From: Thecamonas trahens ATCC 50062
Lineage: Eukaryota > Apusozoa > Apusomonadida > Apusomonadidae
Reading direction: 5' to 3'
NCBI RefSeq assembly: GCF_000142905.1
Contig: NW_013657673.1
Location: 484,701-548,700 of the forward strand
DNA length: 64,000 nt
Shown: piece by piece, positions 31,941-40,726 of the stretch
How the letters are laid out: each line of letters starts with the position of its first letter
Numbering within the stretch: the first letter of the stretch is position 1
The notes under the pieces: model-generated
Seen by the model: only the letters and a program-made list of their open reading frames with translations
Databases searched by the model: none
Told to the model about the DNA's origin: nothing
Translations under genes and position numbers: made by a program

Positions 31941-33473
31941 CTAGTTCGACGGGACCTGGTAGTTGTCAATCTGGTCGAGCAGAGTCTGCGAGTAGCCCGG
32001 AGCATAGAAGCGGACGACCTCGGCCGGGTAGCACGAGTTGATGACGTCGATGTGGGCGCGGAGCTCGGTGCCGGCCTCGGCGTCGACCTCCTGGATCTTC
32101 TGCAAGCCGCCGTTGGTGACAAAGTCGCGACGCGACTGGACATCGTGCGGGAGGACCTTGGCAAACTGGCCGACCACGTACTTGAGGACGTTCGGCGGGG
32201 CGACGTGGAGGAGTGGGTCGAGCGCCGGGAGGTGAACGCACTTTTGCAGGACGCACTTGAGCGCGCGCTTCGACTTGTTGCGCAGGTCCTCCGACGATGC
32301 CGGGTCCATGTACACCTCGAGGAGCTTGGGGAAGACATTGGCGTCCGCCAGCGCCTTGGCATGGTCTGGTGTGTGGCGCCCGATCTGGCCGAGCGCCCAC
32401 GCGCACGCAGCCTTGACATGGTCCTCGGTCTCGGCAACGAGGGCGGCAGCAATGGGCGGCACGCCCTTGTCGGCAATGACCGCCATGGCCAGGGCCTCCG
32501 AGAACGCCGAGATGTAGCCAAGCGTCATGACGCCCGGAAGCCGAGCGTTGCCTGCTGTCTCGTTGACATAGTCAACCATCGCCGCCGCTCCGCCGGCGTT
32601 GACAATCAGCTGCGCCAGCATCGGCGTGTGCTTGGCGATCTCGCGGATGAGCGTCGCCGAGTTCTTCTGCACCAGCGCATCGACGTCGCGCAGGCATTTG
32701 AGCACCTTGGGGAAGATCTCGCCCTCCACCACCAGCTCCGCAAGGTCAACCGAGTGCTTGGCAATCTGCGCCAGCGCCGAGCACACCTGTCGCTTGAGCC
32801 GCGCGTCCGGATTGTGGATGAGGGGCGCGAGGTACGCAATCGCCCCAACGTCGACCACAGACTGCGCCAGCTCGGGTGAGTGCTTGCATATGTCGGCAAG
32901 CGCAGACGCTGAAATCCGCTTGAGCGTCAGCTCCGGCTCCTGCACGCACTGCACAAGCTGCGGCACGGCGCCAGCGTCGACCACGGCCTGCGCCAGCTCG
33001 CCGTTGTGCCGCGCCACATACCCGAGCGCCCACGCCGCCGCCTCCTTGACTCCAGGGTCAAACTCCTCCAGACAAATGACCAGCTCCTCCAGCGCCCGCG
33101 AGTCGACCACCGCCTGCGCAAGCTGTGGAGAGTGCTTCGCCACCGCCCGGATGACAAACGCCGCCGCTTTCTTGTAGAATCGATTCTGTTCACCGAGCGA
33201 GTACACTAGCTGCGGCAAGATGTCGCCGGCAACAACAGCCTCCGCCAGCTCCTCGTTGTAGTTAGCCAGCCGTCCGAGCGCAAGCGCTGCAGACTGCTGG
33301 ATAGACGGCACGTTGTCCAGCAGCAGCGGCCGGAGCAGCGACATGACCCCAGCATTCTGGAGCGCCTCGATGTTCTGCGGCCGCGTCGCCAGCTCGGCCA
33401 CCGTCTGCACAAACGAGACCCGAGCCTTCTGGTACGACTCGAACACCTGCAGCACCGCCCTCGTAGAGCCCAT
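31941..33473 (-). CDS. SPAG6: SPAG6/PF16 axonemal armadillo-repeat protein
   Basis: A 510-residue armadillo-repeat protein that aligns end to end with SPAG6 (PF16 in Chlamydomonas), a component of the C1 microtubule of the axonemal central pair needed for flagellar beating. Diagnostic stretches include VLQVFESYQKARVSFVQTVA, AELATRPQNIEALQNAGVMS, EQNRFYKKAAAFVIRAV, FDPGVKEAAAWALGYVARHN and the conserved C-terminus INSCYPAEVVRFYAPGYS. With ATG 33473 (MGSTRAVLQVF) the protein has almost exactly the animal length. An in-frame ATG seven codons upstream (33494, MGFLQPQ) is possible. No frame break is present. The gene implies that this organism builds a 9+2 motile flagellum. Confidence 0.97.
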   Translation of the reverse strand: MGSTRAVLQVFESYQKARVSFVQTVAELATRPQNIEALQNAGVMSLLRPLLLDNVPSIQQSAALALGRLANYNEELAEAVVAGDILPQLVYSLGEQNRFYKKAAAFVIRAVAKHSPQLAQAVVDSRALEELVICLEEFDPGVKEAAAWALGYVARHNGELAQAVVDAGAVPQLVQCVQEPELTLKRISASALADICKHSPELAQSVVDVGAIAYLAPLIHNPDARLKRQVCSALAQIAKHSVDLAELVVEGEIFPKVLKCLRDVDALVQKNSATLIREIAKHTPMLAQLIVNAGGAAAMVDYVNETAGNARLPGVMTLGYISAFSEALAMAVIADKGVPPIAAALVAETEDHVKAACAWALGQIGRHTPDHAKALADANVFPKLLEVYMDPASSEDLRNKSKRALKCVLQKCVHLPALDPLLHVAPPNVLKYVVGQFAKVLPHDVQSRRDFVTNGGLQKIQEVDAEAGTELRAHIDVINSCYPAEVVRFYAPGYSQTLLDQIDNYQVPSN

Positions 33474-34518
33474 TTGCGGCTGTAAAAATCCCATGTCCGT
33501 CATCAGCCACCAGATCGTGCCATTGTCGCCACCAACAACACAACACCCACGCCATACAGTCCGTCCGTCCATTATTTTTGTGTTGCCAAATAGCCATCGC
33601 CCATCAACCATCCGTTGCCATCACCGGTCCGAGTCATGTCAACCATCACATGCCACACCACGAACCATTGAACACACACCACAGCAGCAGGGTAGGGGCA
33701 GGGAGGCACAGCGCACAGAGAGAGCCAGAGCAGACGGAGACACACACACACGCACACACGCACGCACGCACGCACACGCACACGCCATATACACCCCATA
33801 GTGAGTAAGCTCTTGCTTTCCTCTCTCCCTCTCTCTCCCTCTCTCTTTGCCCCCCCCCCCCCCCCTCCCATGTCGCCGACCTGGCCGATTTGGCCGACTT
33901 GGCCGATTTGGTGGTGGAAAGCGGGGTGGGGGGGGAGGGGGAGGGGGGGGGGGGGAGGAGGGGGGGTCAGACAGCAGAGGGAAGATAGACAGCGCATTCC
34001 AGCGAGACCAGTGTGACAAGTCGTGGTGCTTGTTTCGCTTAATACAGTTGTTCTAGCTGGTCCAGCTCTCAACCCTTCTCCGTACCTAGTGGGAAAGTCG
34101 GGTGTGAGCGGCTTGACCGGTCGGCAGTTCAGCCGTTGGCGAATGAACGACGAGTTGGCGGGGCGGGTGAGGGGTGGGGGGTGGGGGGTGGGGGGTGGGG
34201 TGGGGAAAATATTTTCAGTGTACTGGGTTGGGTCGTGGTAGGGAGGGATGTCGTGGTGAGCGATGGGGCTGTGTTCGTTGATGTTGATGATGGGAGGGTA
34301 GATGAGGTGGGAAAGTGGGGGGAGGGGGGGTGGGGAGGGGGAGGGGGGGGGGGGGAGAGGAGGAGGAGGAGGAGGAGGAGGAACGGGTGTAGGGTGCAGC
34401 TAGAGGCAGTGGGGGAACAGGCGATGCAAGGATGGCTTGTTGAAGGATTTTATCTGCCGCAGCAAGTCTGCGAGCCTTCAATCGAGTAAAGGGGCAAGTG
34501 GAGCAACACTCGACGACG
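33474..34518. other. Divergent intergenic region rich in low-complexity DNA
   Basis: About 1 kb between the SPAG6 and NOP2 starts. It holds a CA/CGCACA repeat (33739-33786), CTCTCC repeats, C16 (33850-33865), a TTGGCCGA repeat (33885-33912), G13 (33943-33955), a TGGGGGG-rich block (34165-34205), another G13 (34343-34355) and a GGA repeat (34358-34382). I see no gene in it. Confidence 0.75.
33739..33786. repeat. (CA)n / (CGCACA)n microsatellite
   Basis: An alternating CA repeat interrupted by CG steps, in the SPAG6-NOP2 intergenic region. Confidence 0.93.
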
Positions 34519-36799
34519 ATGGGCAAGTCGCGGAGGAAGCACGACGACGACGAGTCGCACGGGAAGCAGAAGCGCCAGAAGACACTCCAGCAAGAGGTGG
34601 ATGCCTCTGAAGATGTTGGGTATGTATAGCCTGCCATGTCACTCTCACTGCCCTTCCCCTTTCCTCCTCTGCATGCTGCAGTGGTGCCTCTGCCCTTAAC
34701 AGCGGCGGATGAGGATGAGGATGGATTGCCGGCGCTTAGCACAAGGGGGGGCGGAGAGGGGGTGAAGGGGCGGGCATTGACTCACGCATGAGAGGTTGGA
34801 ATGGACTACTTGACTGGACGGGGTGGCGGGCGGGGTTGTGTGAGCAGCTTCACGGACGACAATGCTGAGTGGCTGCAGCCTGTGAAGAAGGGCAAGTCCA
34901 AGAGCAAGGACAAGGCCAAGGATAAGGCCAAGAAGAGCAAGGAGAAGAAGTCCAAGAGCAAGGACAAGTCCAAGAGCAAGAACAAGGCCAAGGAGCTGAT
35001 CAAGAAGGCCGAGGCTAGGGAGGATCTGCTGGCGTCAGATGATGATGATGATCATGGCTTTGGCATGGCAGGGGATCTGCTCGGGGACGATGACGACGAG
35101 TTTGGCAGCGCGGGCATGGACGAGTTTGGCGGACTGGCGACGATGACGACGAGCTGCTCCCGATTGAGAAGGCTGCACGGCGGCTGGATGCCGAGGCGGC
35201 GGTTGTGGCGGCCGAGGCCGAGGCCGAGATGGTTGCCGGTGACGGCGAGGACCACTCGTACCTGTTCACCGGCCACCGGGCCGAGGGCGGGAGCGAGTCG
35301 TCGGACGAGGAGGAGAACGAGGCCAAGGCACAGCTCAAGGCCGCGGGCCAGACGCTGATGGATGAGATGATTCACGCGCCGGACCTTGCGATGGTGCACA
35401 CTCGGATTTCGGGCGTTGTGCGGATTCTGATGCAGTTCCGCGAGCTGAGCGATCCGCGTTACTCGCGGAAGAAGTACATGTCGCAGCTGGTGGCTGACCT
35501 TGCGCTGTACTACGGGTACACCGACTGGCTTGTGGGCCAGCTGCTGGACGTGGTGGGCGTGGCGCAGATCATGGAGCTGCTGGAGGCGTGCAACGTGCCG
35601 CGGCCTGTGACGATCCGGACGAACACGCTCAAGACCAAGCGCCGTGTGCTCGCACAGGCGCTCATTGCGCGCGGAGTCAACCTCGATCCTCTGCCGTGGT
35701 CCAAGGAGGCGCTGCAGGTGTACGACTCTGCGGTGCCGATTGGCGCGACGCCCGAGTACCTCGCGGGCCACTACCTCATCCAAAGCGCGGCATCGCTCAT
35801 GCCCGTGGTCGCGCTCGACCCGCAGGCCGGCGAGTTTGTGCTGGACATGGCGTCTGCGCCGGGTGGCAAGACGACCCACATTGCGACGCGGATGGGCAAC
35901 AAGGCGTGGTCTTTGCCAACGACACCTCGGCCAACCGAATCAAGGCCATTGTGGGCAACTGCGCCCGGCTGGGTGTGCGCAACACGGTGGTGTGCCACTA
36001 CGACGGCCGGACGCTCTCGTCGGTCGCCTCCAACTTTGACCGCGTCCTCCTCGACGCGCCGTGCTCGGGCACAGGCGTTATCGACAAGGACCCGTCGGTC
36101 AAGACCTCGCGGACGGCCGACTCGATCCGCAGCAACGCGCGGTTGCAGCGCGACATGCTGCTGGCCGCCATCGACGCGACGAACGCCCACTCGAAGACCG
36201 GTGGCTACATCGTGTACTCGACCTGCTCCATGCTGGTGCAGGAGAACGAGGAAGTTATCGACAAGGTCCTCGCTCTCCGTGACGTGAAGATCGTCGACGC
36301 CGGCCTTCCGTTTGGCACCCCGGGTTTTACCCGCTTCAAGACCCGACGCTTCCACCCGCACATGGATCGCGCCCGCCGCTTCTTCCCGCACACCCACAAC
36401 ATGTCGGGCTTCTTCGTCTGCAAGCTCCGCAAGATCTCCAACCAGGGTGCCGGCGAGAACCTGCCGTACCAGTCGCGCCTCAACCAGAAGAAGAAGTCGC
36501 GCCAGGCCAAGCTCGCTGCCAAGCGCGCCGAGCGCGTCGAGGCCAAGAACCCCGAGGGCGTGGCCGAGGTCGAAACCCTCGATGCCGACCTCCTCCTCTT
36601 CGACGTCTCGTCCTCCGACGATGATGACGACGACAACGACGACGGCAATGATGGCCTTGCCACCGTCCTCCTCAACTCGTCCAAGAAGACCAAGGGCGTC
36701 CGCTCCAACACCGACATCACCCTCTCCAAGAAGGAGCGCCGCAAGGCCGAGCGTGTCCATCAGAAGGGCAAGGGCGGTTTCCGGCCTGTCAAGCAGTAG
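34519..36799 (+). CDS. NOP2: NOP2/NSUN1 rRNA cytosine-C5 methyltransferase
   Basis: A nucleolar m5C methyltransferase of large-subunit rRNA required for ribosome assembly. The catalytic core is near identical in pattern to Nop2: RTNTLKTKRRVLAQALI, then DMASAPGGKTTHIATRMGN (SAM loop), NDTSANRIKAIVGN, FDRVLLDAPCSGTGVIDKDP and YIVYSTCSM with the two active-site cysteines, then GFTRFKTRRFHPHMDRARRF. The C-terminal tail is basic. The core is split by two missing-G defects (GG 35136-35137 and GG 35903-35904). The N-terminus appears spliced: ATG 34519 (MGKSRRKHDDDE) runs to a GTATGT donor, a middle piece carries ADEDEDGLPALSTR, and a last acceptor before 34849 leads into FTDDNAEWLQPVKK, the conserved Nop2 N-terminal motif. 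I could not fix the exact phase of the first two introns. Confidence 0.88.
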
Positions 36800-37085
36800 A
36801 AACACATCCGATAGTGCAGAAGACCACGACTACCCTCCCCCCCCTCCCCCTCCCCCTCCCCCCCCCAGTTATGCTCGTCTTACAAACCAGGGGATCTCCT
36901 CAGTCATCAGACCGGCCTCAACGAGCCAGGCCAGCCCAGGCCAGCTCCCTGCCATGATCCCCATCACCCAACCCGTTCCCCACCACCACCCCACCAACAC
37001 CAACACCCCACCACCACCACCACACCACCACCACCACCACCACCACCACCACACTCCACACTCCACTTTAGCATTGCTCAGGGAG
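36800..37085. other. Short intergenic region, C/T- and CCA-rich
   Basis: The stretch between NOP2 and the next start contains interrupted C tracts (36835-36866) and a CCA/CAC repeat (about 36980-37055). Neither reads as a gene. Confidence 0.7.
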
Positions 37086-39470
37086 ATGTCTCAACCACCG
37101 CTCCCTACAGAGCCCCCTCCACCCATGGGGGGATACAGTGCTGGGTATGGACAGGGACAAGGCGGACAAGGCGGACAAGGCGGGCAAGGCGGCGGACAAG
37201 GCGGACAGCACGGACAAGGCGGACAAGGCGGGCAAGGCTATGGATACGCCACTCACGGAGGGGCGTACACGGGACAAATGTACGCCCCGCCACAGTCTGG
37301 TCACCCTCATACTCCAGGCTACCCGCCTGCTCAGGGATACCCGCCAGCTCAGGGATACCCGCCAGCTCAGGGATACCCGCCAGCTCAAGGATACCCGCCA
37401 GCTCAAGGATACCCGCCAGCTCAAGGATACCTGCCAGCTCAGGGATATCCTCATTCCTTCCCGCAGCAACACGGTCAAGGCTACCAGCCTCCTGCGGGTC
37501 CATCGACAGGATCGGGACCGCCTTCGGGCCCGGCCGGATCTGCGCCGTACGCTGGCTCCCACCTGCCGCACGGCTACGCTCCGCCGCAGCAAGGCTATGG
37601 CGTGAGGACGGCGCCAGTGCATCCGCCGCCATCGCGTGAGGCCAAAACCGTCTGGCTCAATGGCATCTCCAACAACCTGCCCGACCATGTCATCCGAACT
37701 GCTTGCGAGGCCTTTGGCCCTGTTACCTCGATCAACATGCCCGTCGGCAAGCCGTTTGCTTTTGTTGATTTTGCCACCCACGATGCCGCCGCCGCCGCCG
37801 TCGCCGCGGCCTCCATTGTTGTCGGCAAGACGACTGCCCGCGTCGAGTGGTCCTCGACGCCGACGCCTGGCAGCGCTTCCGGCCCGCCGTCGCGCTCGCG
37901 CCCGTTTGTCTCGCGCAACCCTCCGTCGGCCACGCTGTTTGTCGGCAACGTGGGGGTTGACGTCTCCCGCGACGACCTCCATGCCGCCATGGCCCAGTAC
38001 GGCACCGTCGAGTCGGTCGAGACTCTGGCCGACCGTGGCTGTGCCTTTGTTCAGTTTGCCGCAGAGGCCGACGCCATCCGCGCGTTCGATACCCTCCGCG
38101 GCTACCTCCAGCTCGGCCCCCGTCGCCTCACTATCGAGTACGGCAAGACGAGCCGGCGCTCTGCTCCCCGCGGCCACCCGTCGTCGTCATACGACCGCGC
38201 TCGCACAGGCTCTAACACCCTGCCAGTTGGCGGCGGGAGCGGAGGCGGAGGTCCTGGTCTCGGCCACGGCGCCCCGCCCCGTGGCCCGCCCCGCGGCCCG
38301 CCCCGTGGCCCGCGTGTCGAGGGCCCCACCGGTTTTTATGGTCGGCCGTCCGACGGTCCCTCCATCCCGCGACAGGAGCACGTCATCTCGCTGCCGTCCG
38401 AGGTCGCCTCAATGGTTGACGAGAGCACGCTCTCGCTCGGTGCCGTCCCTATCGAGCGCCCTCCCGAGGTCGCGCTCCCGCCCGAGAACAAGGAGGTCGT
38501 CGCCTTTATCGAGGCACTCGCCGAGGCTGTCATCGATACGCCGGATCTTGAGCTCCTGCTGCTGGCCAAGCACGACGAGCCGCGTTTTGCCTTTCTCAAG
38601 CAGGCATACGTCGAGTCCGAGTCGGCAGACGAGGCCACCCGCGAGCTCGCTCGCTACTACCGCTTCCGCCTCTGGCAGGTTCGCGCCGCAAAGACCAAGA
38701 AGGCCCAGATCGAGATTCGCAACAAGGTCATGCCCAAGCTGCTCCAGGGCTCTGCCCCGATGCCGCCTTCGGCTCCGGCCCAGCAGCAGCTGCAGCACCC
38801 GCCGCCGCCGCGCCCGCCTCAGCAGCAACTCCAGCACCAGCTCCAGCAACACATGCCCGTCCCCGCTCCGGCTGCCGCCCCGCCGCTCCCGCCCACCGCC
38901 CCGCCGCCGCTCCCGCCCACCGCCCCGCCGCCGTTGCCACCCACCCCTGCCCCGCCGCTTCCACCCACCGCTGCCCCGCCGCTCCCGCCTACTGCTCCGC
39001 CTCCGTCCGAGGTCGCGGCCGCCTTTGACGCCGAGCTCGCCCAGCTGACCGAGGCCAAGGCGTCGATCGCCAAGGTTCGCGATTTTATGCTCACTCACGC
39101 CGAGTCGGCCATCGAGCCCATGCTCAACGCACTGCAGGCCCGCGCCGACGCCGCGCCCACCCTCACTGCAGCGCTTCCGATTGCCTATGTCGTCAACGAG
39201 GTCCTCTCCGCCGCCGCCCGTGCGCAGCGCATCCCGTCGCGGCTCGCCCACGTCTCGCGTGCCATTCTCCTCAGGCTCCCGGCGCTCTTTGGTCGCATCC
39301 ACGCCCTCGCTGCTGCCGCCAACTCCGGTCACGTCCTCCAGATCGTCCGCGCCTGGAGCTCAAAGGCGATTGTGCCCGGTGCCGCCGTCGACGCCCTGGA
39401 ACCGCTCGTCGCTGGTGTGGTTCCGCACGACCAGGCCTCGTGGCACCGCTTTGTCGTCTCGCTCCCGTAG
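37086..39470 (+). CDS. RRM-RRM-SURP-CID splicing factor (U2SURP/SR140-like)
   Basis: A 794-residue RNA-binding protein. ATG 37086 begins a Gly/Gln-rich region and a hexapeptide repeat (GYPPAQ). Two RRMs follow: one with TVWLNGISNNLPDHVI and KPFAFVDFA (about 187-258), the other with ATLFVGNVGVDVSRDDL and GCAFVQFA (about 282-355). A SURP domain (about 468-525; LAKHDEPRFAFLKQAY) comes next, then Pro-rich linkers. A C-terminal CID/RPR-type helical domain (about 640-793) includes LPIAYVVNEVLSAAARAQR. RRM plus SURP plus CID is the architecture of the U2 snRNP-associated protein SR140, and SURP plus CID also occurs in CHERP. Those have a single RRM or none, so the two RRMs here are unusual. Expected role: nuclear, in branch-site recognition. 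Confidence 0.8.
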   Translation: MSQPPLPTEPPPPMGGYSAGYGQGQGGQGGQGGQGGGQGGQHGQGGQGGQGYGYATHGGAYTGQMYAPPQSGHPHTPGYPPAQGYPPAQGYPPAQGYPPAQGYPPAQGYPPAQGYLPAQGYPHSFPQQHGQGYQPPAGPSTGSGPPSGPAGSAPYAGSHLPHGYAPPQQGYGVRTAPVHPPPSREAKTVWLNGISNNLPDHVIRTACEAFGPVTSINMPVGKPFAFVDFATHDAAAAAVAAASIVVGKTTARVEWSSTPTPGSASGPPSRSRPFVSRNPPSATLFVGNVGVDVSRDDLHAAMAQYGTVESVETLADRGCAFVQFAAEADAIRAFDTLRGYLQLGPRRLTIEYGKTSRRSAPRGHPSSSYDRARTGSNTLPVGGGSGGGGPGLGHGAPPRGPPRGPPRGPRVEGPTGFYGRPSDGPSIPRQEHVISLPSEVASMVDESTLSLGAVPIERPPEVALPPENKEVVAFIEALAEAVIDTPDLELLLLAKHDEPRFAFLKQAYVESESADEATRELARYYRFRLWQVRAAKTKKAQIEIRNKVMPKLLQGSAPMPPSAPAQQQLQHPPPPRPPQQQLQHQLQQHMPVPAPAAAPPLPPTAPPPLPPTAPPPLPPTPAPPLPPTAAPPLPPTAPPPSEVAAAFDAELAQLTEAKASIAKVRDFMLTHAESAIEPMLNALQARADAAPTLTAALPIAYVVNEVLSAAARAQRIPSRLAHVSRAILLRLPALFGRIHALAAAANSGHVLQIVRAWSSKAIVPGAAVDALEPLVAGVVPHDQASWHRFVVSLP
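37318..37445 (+). repeat. 18 bp coding tandem repeat (GYPPAQ)7
   Basis: Seven consecutive units of GGATACCCGCCAGCTCAG or single-base variants encode GYPPAQ. Such Tyr/Gln/Pro-rich low-complexity repeats are common in phase-separating RNA-binding proteins. Confidence 0.95.
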
Positions 39471-39488
39471 CCCCGCTCCAGCAAACTC

Positions 39489-40301
39489 CTACGCGCCGGA
39501 AAAGAACGGGTGGTCGAGAACGGCAGCCATGCCGTCGGCGCCAAGCCTCGCGGCTGGATCGCGAGTACAGAGCGCGGCAATGAGCTCGCGTGCGGCAGGT
39601 GGGAAGCTCTGCTGCGGGCCAAGCGGCAGGTCGCAGTTCGCCACCCGGTCCAAAATCTGCTCCTCCAGCTGGCCGTACCACGGATACCCGCCGTTGTACA
39701 GGTCATAGATCATGATGCCCAGCGCCCACGCATCGGCCGCCGTTCCAAGCTCGCCGCCAGTCACAACCTCGGGCGCCACGTACGCCAGCGCGTCGCGATC
39801 GACAACAATGCGGCCGAGAGCAAACTCCGGATCCGGGCGGAGGAGTGATGACGGCAGGAGCTTGGGCACTAGCCCCTTGCCAAAGTACACGTTCTTTGGG
39901 CAGACCTTGCCGTGGACCTCGCCGGAGGCATGGACGGCCTCGATGGCGCGCGCCACCGCCGCCACGATGCCCGGCACAGACTCGGGATTGATCTTGCCCT
40001 CTTCGGCGTCCTCCTGCCATCGCTGCAGCGACTCCGAGTCGGTCCACTCCATCAGCACACGCAGGCCGCCATCTACCGCCTCGGCCACGCCCTTGACCGC
40101 CAACAAGTTCGGATGCGGCGGGAAAGCTAAGAGATCGGACACCAGACTCTCGACCAGCTCGTTCAGCTCGACCGGAACAGCTGGCCCAGCCACCATCTCC
40201 TCCCCATCGGCAAGGCGTACGCTCTCAAACCCCTCCCGTCCGTCGTACTCGCCCCATCCATCGTACACCACCTCGAGCGCATCTTCACTAATGCGGAGCA
40301 T
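39489..40301 (-). CDS. Protein kinase-like pseudokinase
   Basis: A protein of about 270 residues with the C-lobe fold of a protein kinase. HPNLLAVKGVA and LRVLMEWTDS match the hinge region. YVAPEVV is the APE motif, ADAWALGIMIYDLYNGGYPW is the subdomain IX helix, and the tail DPAARLGADGMAAVLDHPFF is standard for subdomain XI. The catalytic residues are gone: the HRDLKPEN loop reads HGKVCPKN, with Asp replaced by Lys. The DFG position reads LPSSL, and no clear beta-3 lysine is present. It should therefore be a scaffold or allosteric regulator. I start at ATG 40301 (MLRISEDAL). The frame is open to 40463, but that extension lacks kinase character and may include an intron. Confidence 0.75.
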   Translation of the reverse strand: MLRISEDALEVVYDGWGEYDGREGFESVRLADGEEMVAGPAVPVELNELVESLVSDLLAFPPHPNLLAVKGVAEAVDGGLRVLMEWTDSESLQRWQEDAEEGKINPESVPGIVAAVARAIEAVHASGEVHGKVCPKNVYFGKGLVPKLLPSSLLRPDPEFALGRIVVDRDALAYVAPEVVTGGELGTAADAWALGIMIYDLYNGGYPWYGQLEEQILDRVANCDLPLGPQQSFPPAARELIAALCTRDPAARLGADGMAAVLDHPFFSGA

Positions 40302-40726
40302 GCCAGCGAGTGCAATGTGCCTCCGCTTCGGCGTTGTGTCTTGTAAGTCAGCTAGAGCAGCCAGGCCACAACCGCCTTTCTTTCTCCATCCCATCAAAGC
40401 CCCGCACCTCGCCACATGCCAGTCCAGCTGATTGCCTTGCTTCCGATCCAGTTGATCGGGCACATACAGGCGATCAAGCAGATTAGGAGTAGGAACATCA
40501 TGGCGAGACAGAGCCTAGACCTTCTCATCACCTCGCATGTCCCCTCGTTTGTCTCCCTGGCCTTTCCGGGCCGTGTAGGATGATGCCCCCCCCCCCCCCC
40601 TCGCAATGGTGCGCTTTGTTCCAAAACAAACCATTTTTCTCATACAGACTTTGACGACCTTTTTCTCATGTCACGTGGCCAGAGCCAGAGGAGCGAAATC
40701 GAGACACCTCACCCACGGGCCATAGG
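40302..40726. other. Divergent intergenic region with C15 tract
   Basis: This lies between the divergent starts of the pseudokinase and the metallopeptidase. It contains C15 (40586-40600). No gene or RNA is recognisable. Confidence 0.65.

Noticed and set aside
36312-37085. 260-codon upstream extension of the RRM-SURP-CID protein
   Set aside because: It overlaps the NOP2 C-terminus out of frame and then reads Pro/His low-complexity intergenic DNA.
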